From: Toxorhynchites rutilus septentrionalis
Lineage: Eukaryota > Arthropoda > Insecta > Diptera > Culicidae
Reading direction: 5' to 3'
NCBI RefSeq assembly: GCF_029784135.1
Contig: NC_073745.1
Coordinates: forward strand, 161,647,335 to 161,711,334
Length of the DNA stretch: 64,000 nucleotides
Shown here: one piece after another, positions 22,795-32,879 of the stretch
How the letters are laid out: every line of letters begins with the position of its first letter
Numbering within the stretch: position 1 is the stretch's first letter
Position numbers and translations under genes: made by a program
Notes under the pieces: model-generated
Databases searched by the model: none
Told to the model about the DNA's origin: nothing
What the model saw: the letters and a program-made list of their open reading frames with translations, nothing else

Positions 22795-23375
22795 ATGCAG
22801 TGGTTATTCCGAAATGTTATTCCACATCTGCTCCTTCGAGAACAACGGTTTATCGGAGGTTTAGTGAATTTGAAATGGGTGGTACAAGCAGCGCAGATGC
22901 ACCTCGCTCTGGAAAGTCAAAAAAAAAACGACTCCATAACTCGTAAAACAAGTGTATCGACTGGTTTTGAACGAAGTGAAGTTACGTGAGTTAGCTGAGG
23001 CAGTAGGCATTTAAAAAAAACGAGTGGGGCCGCGTTTGCTGACCGTCGACCAAAAACAGCGGCTCGTTGATATTTAAACAGACGTTTTGCAGTTGTTGAA
23101 ACGTAATCGAGTGGACTTCTTTCAACGTTTTGTGACAATGGATAGAACGTGGATCCATTACCACACTTCTGAGTCCAATAGGTCTGCAGAGTGGCACTGA
23201 GGCATATATCGAAGAATTAAACGTTTCGTGCTACTGAAAGGGAAACGATATTTTGAAAACTCGCTATACCAAGTGTATTGTCCTCGAAGGAAACTATTTT
23301 GAGGAATAAATACAGCTTTGCCCAAAAAACGATTGTTTTCAATAAAAATACCGGGACTTTTCAGCCCATGTAATT
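22795..23375 (+). pseudogene. Mariner transposase relic of a different subfamily
   Basis: Plus-strand pieces read in order as a mariner. They are FKMGGTSSADAPRSGKS from the HTH-linker region, DQKQRLVDI then LLKRNRVDFFQRFVTMDRTW around the first aspartate, HYHTSESNRSAEWH, and finally LKTRYTKCIVLEGNYFEE with a TAA near 23310. The usual DETW after the first aspartate reads DRTW. The block with the second and third aspartates is deleted, and several stops and frameshifts intervene. The TMDETW-type motif differs from the GDEKW-type of the other two copies, so this is a separate, older lineage. Confidence 0.75.
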
Positions 23376-26300
23376 TGTGACCATCATCTTGGTACTTCTG
23401 TTAAACGTAAATGTAACGTAAGTTGAACGTAAGGGTGTAAAATCGAAGCATTTTTTGTAGATTTCAATCACTGAATACGGGCGAATCTTCACAAATTTCA
23501 ATATTCAATGAAACTCGTAAGAGCTATGGATTTGATTTCTTTTCCATTGCATCGTATAACTCAGGTTTAGCCGGTAAATGTGCAGAGCAACACATTTTAT
23601 ATTTTGTGTACGAATACCAGTATAAAAAAATTCTTTGTAATACACTGTCTGGTAAACATCAGTTCATTTCATTTAAAAAAATTACATGCATATAAATATT
23701 TCACTCAAGAAAAAAAAATCATATTTTCACATCATATCCAAAGGAAAACAGACATCCAGACATCTAGGATACGACCAACCCCAACGCACAACAGAATTAT
23801 TTTATCCCAATAACAAAGATAGATATGACTAACAGCGTTCTAAGGTTTTATCTCATGTGGTGATATTCTACGTGATTTCGTTTGTTATCAAACTTAATCA
23901 CCATTCCCAGTCGTTTGTTTTGCGTCAGATTGCGTCCTCCGGTAAGATAGCACACTGCTGCCCGCAGCATCGCATCTCTTTGTGTTAACAGGCTGTCACT
24001 CTGGGAAATGCGTCGCATTGTTCCAGTAACGTACATCGATTAGAGAACCATGTCCTTACCATGATTCACAACCTGTACCTACCATCCGCACAATTTGCAA
24101 GTCGTTACCCGGCACACCAAAATCATTCACCGTTATCGAATTACCGTCGAGTTCGAGTTGAATTGGTGTACACCGGTGGAATATCCTGTTTCCGTTCTAC
24201 AACATGACACAAAACCGACACAGCAGAATGCCGTGCGCCACATTCAACAGGATTGGAGCTGTCACAGTGCCGTCGTTTACACCGTTCCCAATGTCGATTT
24301 TCTGGTTTCGTTATGTTTGATAGCAGCAGAGCACAGACTACAATCGGCGTGGGGAACTCCATTATATCGCTGTTGATTGTGGCTTCATTGAATTGGAAAT
24401 TTTAAAAACCGCCTTTTCCTGGTCTGCCGGTGATATTAGTTTCACTGGAAATTATTTCATTCATTCCATTTTCTTTTCACTTCCTTCTCGAACACTATAT
24501 CGGCAGACTGTGCAACACTTTTTGTTCTTCCGGTCCATCGCATTCATGTCTTTGTTTTGTGGAGAGGCATTATTATTAAGGGAGACATTTAAAACGCAAT
24601 GATGTGTTGGAAAACAAAAAGAAGAGAGCTTAGAACTTTATAAGTTGATCATTTCATCTGTTGGACGAATGGAGACTTCATCAAACGAAAATGACTCCCT
24701 TTTTCCAGTGAGATTGGATACAGTTTATTGCCAGTCTACGCCAGTCTATAAATTATGCGAGTGACTGTGGGCGTGGATGTTTTTGGCGGATAAAGGACGG
24801 CAGGGATCCATATCAAAGTAGGAAATAAATCGGTTAATATCCGGCACACAGAAGACGCGTACGAGAACGGTCAGTTTGGAAATGAGTTACAGATTACGTT
24901 GGAACGAAGCCAGCTAGGAAAAAGGGAATAGGAATTAATTTTCTCTACTTCATTGGCCAGAGATCGAGAGAGAGGTAATTCTGCGAAGGATTTCTAGTGG
25001 AAAACGATGAATAAATTGGGAAGAAGATTGAATTTTAATTATTGGAAACGGATTCCAATTATGCCGGACGTCGCCCGGGAAGAAGTGAATGATAGTAATA
25101 TGAATACTTTTTTTCTGTGGGTTGCAATTAGGGGGCGGATGGTTTAGTGTCTATCGCGACTACCGCTGCAAAAGCGGTCCATCAAAGATTGGTTCTTTAT
25201 CTTTTTCACACGTCATTTTAAAGATGTATGAATAAAAACTGACTCCGAAAGCCAAATGAATGAAAATGAAGGTGTTGTTATCTTCTGTTATCGTTTTTGT
25301 AGCATTGTTTTGTCATGAAATAGTTTTCTGTCGAAATTTGATAGAATAGAGAGAATACACAAAGGAATTCTATAAAGAGCATTGATAAAATTGAATAAAT
25401 TAGAAGTTAGAAGATATTGAATGAGGAGAAATTCGAAATCCTCGGAGTTTTCCTGGTTGCGTTATTCCACAATTATTTTGACACGCACCTATGTCTTTGA
25501 ATTTGTCACTTGAGTATCCAATTGAATTGACATTGGATATTCAACCTCATGATTATGAAAAAGCTGCGTATAATAAATACTGCATAAAGAAGGAAATTTT
25601 GCTTTAAATATGGAACGAAATGTTGTTGGAGAAGAAAAAATGGATATCAAAGGTTGATAATGCATTTTCCTGTTCTTTTGATTATGAAGCTATGCCAGTG
25701 GTACAACTGGTCCTTTTTCTGCTTTTGACTTACTGGTTGATTTAATATTACAAAGAAACTCTTCCGTATAATTATCCACAAGATAACTCGTCCAGCTCAA
25801 ACCTTTGTCATTTTGTTCCAGAGGAGCCTCGCTTACCTTATGAAGTATATTTATGTCATTTTTTTTTTATCATACTAACTACGGAAATAAATTCCAATAT
25901 AACGAAAAAAATTACATATAATTTTGGACTCGATTATATACAATTTGGATTTTTTTATATTTTAAATATGACTTATTTCAAGATGTAATATTTCAACGTT
26001 AAAGCTGAATTTAATTGGCTATTATGAGTACAGTGGAGTAAAAATCGTGATTTCTGAAGATTTTCATTGAATTATCACCAGGAATTGTTTGTAACGACAT
26101 TGCAGCGAAATTAGGAAAGATAGGATTGTAGTGTCAAACAACAAATTGTAGGGCGGTTTGAGACCTTTAATATGGTTGATAGAAACGATCAAGTTTATGA
26201 TCTGTGATCTTTTGGATTATCACTAATAGTAACACTTTCAAAACCACTATGTCTAAAATTTTCCACTCTCAAAATGTTAATTAAATCTACTAAATTAGGA

Positions 26301-26554
26301 GTTTTACAACTATACTATGTACTAAATTTTCACATCTTTCAAATGAAACCAACAAAAATTGAAGTAGCGTACTTTTTGAAGTAGAGCCAGTTTGAGGCAA
26401 ACATATCCCGGATCAATGAAGAAGTTCAATAACTCTATCATTGTTGAAATTTGACCATATGCGTAGAAAGATTTTTTTTTCATCAAATATTATCACCTCC
26501 TGAGAGATTCTGGATAAATTTATTTTTTCCATGTGAGAAAAGTGTTTTCTGACT
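23376..26554. other. Unassigned intergenic or intronic DNA
   Basis: About 3.2 kb with no recognised gene, RNA gene or element end. Open frames are short (up to 93 codons), overlapping and without motifs. Confidence 0.3.
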
Positions 26555-26558
26555 TTAA

Positions 26559-26728
26559 CCCTTTCCATGCGGCAGTGTGCTCCGCTGTAGTGCTACCACT
26601 GTACAGAGCACTGCGCCGAAAAGTATGCACATCGCGCTGGTGTGATCGATGTGCAGTATCACTCTTATGTCGTCGAAAGACGACGCTCGTACACACAGCT
26701 CATCGCATAGACGCTCAAAGCGAAAGGG
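26559..26728. mobile_element. 170-bp piggyBac-type MITE, TTAA target site
   Basis: The ends CCCTTTC and GAAAGGG are inverted and directly abut TTAA on both sides (26555-26558 and 26729-26732). Just inside the ends, ATGCGGCAGTG and the opposite side are only weakly complementary. An internal hairpin GTCGTCGAAAGACGAC (about 26670) is perfect. TTAA duplication with CCCTTT-like ends is the hallmark of piggyBac-derived MITEs. There is no coding capacity. Confidence 0.8.
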
Positions 26729-26771
26729 TTAAGGGGATGTATAAAAAATTAAATTCTTCTTTTATAAATTA

Positions 26772-28039
26772 GGCTGTCAAAAAAGTCCTGCGGTATTTTT
26801 TTTTTAATTTTCATTTGTTCATAAAATTAGTTACAATCATCTGTTTTAAGTCAAATATGCGCCGTTTTGTTCGATGACTTGTTCCCAACGAGATGCCAAC
26901 TTCATAATACCCCTGTTATAGAAGCTCGCTTCCTTATTGGCAAAAAAAACTCGGATAGCCAATTTTCACAGGCCTCTTTTGTGGCTAACTTCTGACTACC
27001 TAGCTCGTTCGCCATGGACAAAAACAGGTGGTAGTCACTAGGTGCAAGGTCCGTACTATACGGCGGATGCAAAAGAACCTCCCATCCGAGCTCCCGGAGC
27101 TTCTGGCGCGTCACCAAAGAAGTGTGTGGCCTGGCGTTGTCCTGATGGAAGACAATGCGGCCTCTGTTTATCAAAGATGGCCTCTTCTTCATGAGTGCTA
27201 CCTTCAAGCGGTCCAGTTGTTGGCAGTACAGGTCCGAATTGAGCATTTGGCCATAGGGAAGCAGCTCATAACAGATTATTCCTTGACAATCCCACCAAAC
27301 ACACAGCAGAACCTTCCTGGCCGTTAATGAGGGCTTGGCCACCGTCTGAGCCGCTTCAGCGGGCTTCGACCACGACCGTTTGCGCTTCACGTTGTCGTAA
27401 GTGACCCGCTTTTCATCGCCAGTCACCATCCGCTTTAGAAACGGGTCGATTTTGTTGCGATTCAGTAGCGATTCACATGCGTCGATACGGTCAAAGATGT
27501 TTTTTTGCGTCAACGTGTGTGGCACCCATACATCGAGCTTCTTTGTGAATCCTAGCTTCTTCAAATGGTTAATAACGGTTTGATGACTTATCCCCAGCTC
27601 TTGGCCGATGCTACGGCTGCTACTATGCCGGTCTTCCTCGGCTAGTTCAGCGATTTTGTCGCAATTTTCGAAGACAGGCCTTCCGGAGCGTGGCGCATCT
27701 TCGACGACCTCTACACCAGAACGAAAACGTTGAAACCATCGTTGTGCGGTGGAAATGGAAACTGTATCGGGTCCATAAAGTGCACAAATTTTATTGGCAG
27801 CTTGAGATGCATTTTTGCCTTTGTCATAGTAGTACTGTCGGATTTTCTCTTTATTTTGCTCGATATTTGCGATACTATAACTTACGAACGACTTAACCAA
27901 ACAAAACACTGTCAAGGATTATAGCGCGCAAAAATACCTTTCCAACAAGCTATAGTATAACTCGATACAATGAATACAACTAGAACTACGCGCTTACAAC
28001 GATACCTCGCGGAAAAACCGCAGGACGTTTTTGACAGCC
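26772..28039 (-). mobile_element. Mariner element, copy 2 (both ends present)
   Basis: This 1268-bp element has terminal inverted repeats GGCTGTCAAAAAAGTCCTGC (left) and GGCTGTCAAAAACGTCCTGC (right, reverse complement), and TA on both sides (26770-26771 and 28040-28041). It is the only full-length mariner in the window. It lies in opposite orientation to copy 1, with about 5.5 kb between them. Confidence 0.95.
26846..27864 (-). pseudogene. Mariner transposase, lost start and C-terminal frameshift
   Basis: The frame is open for most of the gene and aligns with copy 1. The expected start ATG is ATC (27862-27864). Three codons (the HIL of copy 1) are deleted in frame near residue 10. The catalytic triad is present: GDE, FHQDNARPH and DLAPSDYHLF, with D34D spacing. 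The Trp after GDEK is Arg, and the Pro in YSPDL is Thr. An A run at 26942-26949 is eight long where copy 1 has six, a +2 frameshift that replaces the last 30 or so residues with an unrelated tail. The original stop lies at 26846-26848. I judge it inactive. Confidence 0.93.
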
Positions 28040-28041
28040 TA

Positions 28042-28480
28042 ATATATGTATAAAAAACTAATAAAAAAATCTAATCTGATACACAGATTTTTTTCACGAG
28101 TGATACAGTTCCAGGTTTACTCACCGTTCTTGATTCGTGACTTGTATCACGATTATACTCGTGATGCAAATAATTCCATCACTTCGTACCATAAAATAGG
28201 ATAGAGTGAATATTCTATTGTAAAATATGAAACAAGATGTAGTGGATAAAAATATCGGAAAGAAATCAAAAATCGGTTTATTTTTATTTTTTTTTTTTAT
28301 TTTATTGTCGTCAATCAAAATTGTAGACCAATACATTCTTAATACGACTTAAAACTACTTACTTAAAACTAAAAAAAAACTAAAGAGAGCTGGCTGGATA
28401 ATTTATCCGTTTGAATTATCAAAGGACTATTTCAACAAGTTACATTATCAAAATAATAATAGTGTTGGCTCGGTTAGACT
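28042..28480. other. Unassigned DNA
   Basis: No gene recognised between the mariner end and the non-LTR 3' UTR sequence. Confidence 0.25.
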
Positions 28481-28489
28481 TTGACTACA

Positions 28490-29193
28490 TGTCCCAAATA
28501 TATGTTTTCCTTAAAGCTTTGGATCTTCGATCTTGTGATTGTCCTTATATCCTTATTTTCTCCTTTTCCTTTTCCTTTGTGAGAGATCGAATCCCTCCTT
28601 AAGAATTAGATGAAATGTAAATACACATTAGATATAAGATAGGATTAAGAATTGAGTGTGATGGGTGTGATTGATTGTGTGCTCCCGTGGCCGAGTGGTT
28701 AGCGTCATAACTAACATGCCGGGTGTTCGGGTTCGATTCCCGTTCTGGTCGGGGGAATTTTTCGTCAAAGAAATTTCCTCCGACTTGCACTGTGATCACG
28801 CGTATTCTAGAGCTTGCCATTCAGAATGCATTCAAGGCGTGTTATTTGGCATAGAAATCTCAACTAAGTACTAATAAAAAATGACGCAAGTAATACTACG
28901 CTGAGACGGCGAAGTTCCTCTAGGAACGTTAGTGCCATTGAAGAAGAAGAAGAGTGTGATTGAGAGTGTGAGTGTGAACATTGTCAACATATCCTCATAT
29001 CCCCTCCTTTTCCTGAAGAAAATATGTCACCCTTCTAAACTCGAGTCGACCGCGAGTAATCGGTTTTCTACGTTATTAACATTAGAATTAAGGAAAAATG
29101 TATATATTCTAGTAATAATACAGTAAGGAGTTCGGCTCCTTTAAACTTATGTAACTGAGCCTGTAAAAATAAACGATTTGAATAAAAAAAAAA
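28490..29193 (+). mobile_element. 3' UTR of a non-LTR retrotransposon, interrupted by a SINE
   Basis: The segment ends in AATAAA-like sequence plus a run of A (about 29182-29193). It contains CTCGAG..ACCGCGAGTAATCGG (29040-29065), shared with the poly(A)-tailed insertion at 4915-5211. Pyrimidine-rich 'ctccttttcct' stretches occur on both sides of the SINE at 28682-28953, supporting one original 3' UTR. The upstream boundary is not defined. Confidence 0.5.
28682..28953 (+). mobile_element. tRNA-derived SINE, copy 1
   Basis: The head is tRNA-like, with box A TGGCCGAGTGG (28688-28698) and box B GGTTCGATTCC (28730-28740), an internal RNA polymerase III promoter. A tRNA-unrelated body follows and ends in a (GAA)n-type tail, GAAGAAGAAGA. 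A second copy lies at 30894-31157. The insertion is flanked by a 17-bp target duplication with two mismatches (28665-28681 and 28954-28970, GTGTGATTGA..GTGTG). It would be mobilised by a non-LTR element's enzymes. The tRNA-like part is not a functional tRNA gene. Confidence 0.9.
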
Positions 29194-29204
29194 TTTATCA
29201 AAAT

Positions 29205-29207
29205 AAT

Positions 29208-29286
<79 letters not shown>

Positions 29287-29290
29287 TTTT
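29205..29290. repeat. (TTTA)n microsatellite, tail of the CR1-like element
   Basis: About 21 copies of TTTA run on the plus strand. Read on the minus strand it is a (TAAA)n run directly at the 3' end of the CR1-like element whose coding remnants lie at 29336-32420. It is best explained as that element's simple-repeat tail. Confidence 0.9.
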
Positions 29291-30136
29291 GTCAAACCAG
29301 CGTAGACTAAATATGCCAAAATATTACAGTGAAATTTAACTACATCTTAATCTATTCAAATAGTCTTTGAGCATGGACCTTGACATGGTTACATCAATTA
29401 TTTCACTGTGTTCGTTACAGAGGCTCATCATACGATTAATAGGACTATATTTGGCATAATTCGTTCTTCGGTAATCTATGTAGAAAATGTCAGAGTTTCT
29501 CAGGTGCCTAATCGGTGCGTAAAAATTTAGGTTTGCTAATATTGTTGTTAATATTATTGTATAATACTTGTTGTGATATGATGTCAATAATAAATAGAAT
29601 CATGGCAGAGTTCCGACTTTCTTTTGAGGTTTTCATATTGATTAGCATGCAAAGTGCCTCATATGAAGGGAGATGATATGAACACCAGCCTGGTTTACGA
29701 AGTGCAAATAATAAAAATTATTTTTGTTCAGATTCAATTCTGTCTTCGTGTGAAGTTATATAGGGGGACCATACAATACTACAGTATTCGAGAATTGATC
29801 TGACGTATGTAATATACAATGTTTTTATTGTGTACGGATCGTGGAAATGGTAACTAAAGCGTTTGATGAAGCTCAACATATTATTTGCTCTATGGATGAT
29901 TGTATTATAATGATCAACGAAGGTTAGTTTGAATCTAAGACCACGCCTAAGTCTCTTACTCGTTGACATCTACTGATGGGTTGATTTCCCAGCTTAACAC
30001 CATTGTTCAATGGTGTTCTTCTTCTTGTAAAAGTCATCAAAGTGAATTTCCTAACATTGACATTGACATAAACTATGTTGACTTCATTTTGCTATTAGCT
30101 AATAAGTTTTTAATTATAATTAGTACGTAAGCGTCA

Positions 30137-30430
30137 TTAGGGTTCTGTATACCTGTTGATTTGTTGAATTAAAATAAAATAAATAAAATTTTGGAATGTT
30201 TGAGAGTCTTCTTCCTTCTTTATTTCTATATACAGCTTCATATCATCTGCGTAGATAAGTGCCTTAACAATGTTAAGAAAAACGCAAACGTCATTAACAA
30301 ATAAAATGAACAAAAGTGGCTCCAAATGAGAGTCTTGAGAAACGGATGTAACAAATATTGGTTTTGAAATTTTCGCATTAAACTTTACTATTTGCGTGCG
30401 GTCCGTCAAATATGATTCTAGCCATTTCAA
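30137..30430 (-). pseudogene. Reverse transcriptase fragment (motifs B-C)
   Basis: This open piece of the CR1-like RT contains MKWLESYLTDRTQIVKFN, a degenerate motif B (SQDSHLEPLLFILFVNDV where relatives have PQGSxLGP), and YADDMKLY with both catalytic aspartates. It is separated from upstream motif A by a stop and frameshift near 30440-30530. Confidence 0.8.
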
Positions 30431-30533
30431 TAGCTTGACTTCTATTCCTATTTTTTGAAGTTTAAGAAGCAGTATATCAACACGATCGAAAGCCTTACTA
30501 AAGTCAGTCTATAGAGCTTCAACTTGATTACCA

Positions 30534-31371
30534 TTATACATTGCATTCAAAGTGAATCTGACAAATTCTAGCAAATTTGTTGTTGTTGATCGTCATTTGA
30601 AAAACGTGTTGCTTATTCGCAATTCGAGTCTTTAGTTGTTGAAAAAGTTTTTGGTTTATTATGGCTTCAAAGAGTTTTGGAATGCAAGAAATAATTGCTA
30701 CTCCACGATAATTTCTTTCATCGGATCTATTACCGGATATAGGTACAACAAAAGAGTTTTTCCATATTTTTGGGAACCTTTCTGATTCCAATGACTCATT
30801 GAAAAGCCATACAAGTGGATGAGTTAATTCAGATGCCAATTTTTTTTTTATAAAAACCGGTGGAATTCCGTCAGGACCTGGCCCTTTTGAGACTTCTTCT
30901 TGAATGGCGTTAACGTTCCCTGTGGAACTTTTGCCGTCTCAACGTATGCATTAATTAGCGTCATTTATTAATGGTTAGTTGAGATTTCTTAAGCCAAATA
31001 ACACGCCTGTATTCCGAGGGGTAAGCTCTAGGGAATACGCGTGACCACCGTGCAAGTCGAAAGAAATTTCTTTGACGAAAAATCCCCCGGCCAGAACGGG
31101 AATCGAACCCGAACACCCGGCATGATAATGTTAGACGCTGATCACTCGGCCATGGGTGCCCTTTTGAGACATCAAGCTTATTTAATGCGTCAAAAATTTC
31201 AATGTAAGCTAGTTTTCTGACTCCAACACCACATGGAAATTCCGGAAGAAATGCAAAGAAGTCACGATCTCGGTCTTCCTCAGCTGTTTCAATATAAACT
31301 TCTTGAAAAAATGTTGCAAAGAGGTTGCAAATTTTTTCTGGGTCATTCCCCACGGTATCGTCAAGGTGCAC
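30534..31371 (-). pseudogene. RT fingers region interrupted by a SINE
   Basis: Two minus-strand open pieces, 31371 down to about 31171 and 30880 down to 30534, flank the SINE at 30894-31157. They carry ALNKLDVSKG on one side and PDGIPP then LWLFNESLESERFPKIW-type sequence on the other. Removing 277 bp (the SINE plus one copy of the target duplication) puts both pieces in the same frame. The SINE therefore landed when this stretch was still open or had not yet shifted. Confidence 0.85.
30894..31157 (-). mobile_element. tRNA-derived SINE, copy 2
   Basis: This is the reverse-strand relative of the SINE at 28682-28953. Box B lies at 31099-31109 and the box A complement around 31143-31153. The body has the same order and ends in the GAAGAAG-type tail at the low-coordinate side. 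It is flanked by a perfect 13-bp target duplication GCCCTTTTGAGAC (30881-30893 and 31158-31170). Confidence 0.93.
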
Positions 31372-31582
31372 GCGTGATGGAAAACCATTGCTTTTTAATT
31401 TTGTTTTTATGTAATTAAAGAAACTTTTCGGGATAGACTTTATGTCCGACTCTGTTTTTCAGTTGTAATCTTCAAAAACGATTTTAACAGTTGAGTTGAG
31501 CTGTTCGCAAATGTTCAGATATTTTTCGAGATTAGCGTCAGATTTGTATTTCTTATAAATTTTATGTGCCTTCTGTTTTTGA

Positions 31583-32420
31583 TTATGACTTCCTCGAATT
31601 CATAATCAAATGGTTTTGGGTGTTATCTATAAATATAGAATATTCGATAGCTGTGTGGAAAACTTCATTTTTCCAAAGTGGAGTCAATGATTCAGTCACA
31701 CAAAAATCTTCGGTCATATTTGTCAACAAAAAATCCAAGAAGCATTTCTGTCGATTATGAACATTGTTCATTTGATTCAACCCACGACCGGCTATTTTAT
31801 TTTATCAAAAATAAATTGCAGAGTCTTATTATCGCCAACAACAAGATAAATTCATTGCCAAAATCAGTGATAAAGTCCGTATTTCGTTGATTGAAATCTC
31901 CGTATATATGTATTTTTGATTCTGGTGCCAAGGAAGATAAAATATTCTCAGCAACTTCGAAGAATTTCTCATAACAACTAATTTGAGCAGGATCAGGGGA
32001 GAAGCAAACAGATGCAAATATATGTATCTCTCCTGCAATAAGTGCTTTGACCCACACTTGCTCAAACTCGTCGAATTCTGTTGTTGGAATATGTTCTGAA
32101 TTTATTAATGAATTAATAGCAATAAGGACGCCGCCTCCCGATTTTTATGGGATTTGTGAAGATTACGGTCATCTCTGAAGACATTAAAACGATTTTCGAA
32201 TACTTCCTCGCTTCTAACACTATCATCCCAACTTGTTTCTGTGGCCATAATTATCGAGAAAGAAGAAGTCATAATATTAATTTGGATTTCTATCATTTTA
32301 AGTGGACTTTTCATACGGTTGAAATTTTGACAGTGTATCAAAATATCAACTACATTTAGTTGTTGAGGCGAGGAAGTTTGTTCATTATCTACTACTTGGT
32401 ATGACGTGGCATCCAAATTT
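31583..32420 (-). pseudogene. AP-type endonuclease domain remnant of the CR1-like element
   Basis: Minus-strand fragments at 32105-32416, 31797-32057 and 31583-31780 carry in order NFNRMKSPLKMI, ATETSWDDSV (the TETW metal-binding region), YGDFNQR (the GDFN catalytic loop) and LDFLLTN. Each is in a separate frame, so several indels have accumulated. The length suits an apurinic-endonuclease-like domain of about 220 residues. Confidence 0.75.
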
Positions 32421-32452
32421 TTAAAAAATACTACTTCACCTTGGTGTGAAGC

Positions 32453-32876
32453 TCACAATTCATTATCTTCTGGGACGTCTGACTTCGTTAATGGAAAGAT
32501 CTCCTCCTGAGAAGATGTCATGTCTTGCCTTACGCTAGGAAATGGCGAGTTGACATCCTCCAATGGGTTCGTCAATTCCGGGGAAAATATGAATGGCTGC
32601 ATGAATATATGTTGCACGGTACAGCTGTAGAGTCTCCCGAAGTCATGCAACAGGACGAGTGCGCTTGAACACAATGTGGTACGTTGGGTGCCATGTACGG
32701 GTTAAGAATTTCCCCTCTTTGAAATTGAATTGGTCAATAGCTAGCCGGTAGCCCAGAGAATGGATACTTCGCTGCTGCCAGAAGCTCTCTGTCCGTTGGA
32801 AGTTGGATGTTTCAGTGTTGACCGCTAGCCATGTTTCCAATCTCGTTTTCATAAGGAATGCAATCAATTCAATCAA
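32453..32876 (-). pseudogene. Possible ORF1 remnant upstream of the endonuclease
   Basis: Two minus-strand frames, 32643-32876 and 32453-32674, lie exactly where ORF1 of a CR1-like element would sit. They have a plausible protein-like composition (LETWLAVNTETSNFQRTESF; LAIDQFNFKEGKFLTRTWHP). I recognise no zinc knuckle, PHD or esterase motif. The call rests mostly on position. Confidence 0.35.
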
Positions 32877-32879
32877 TCA

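Larger units (their letters stand above)
29291..32420 (-). mobile_element. CR1/Jockey-like non-LTR retrotransposon, broken
   Basis: Minus-strand order is an endonuclease start with an IHCQNFNRMKSPLKMI and ATETSW region (about 32340-32220), YGDFNQ (about 31900) and LDFLLTNM (about 31720). Then comes an RT domain with LDVSKG/PDGIPP split by a SINE, TDFSKAFDRV (motif A, about 30500) and YADDMKLY (motif C, about 30231-30256), then C-terminal helices to about 29336, and the (TAAA)n tail. Stops and frameshifts separate these blocks. The 5' end is truncated or decayed. The family copies itself by target-primed reverse transcription. Confidence 0.85.

Noticed and set aside
28682..28753. Functional tRNA gene
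   Set aside because: Box A and box B are present, but the fold lacks a proper acceptor stem. The sequence continues into a SINE body with a TSD, and a second copy exists.
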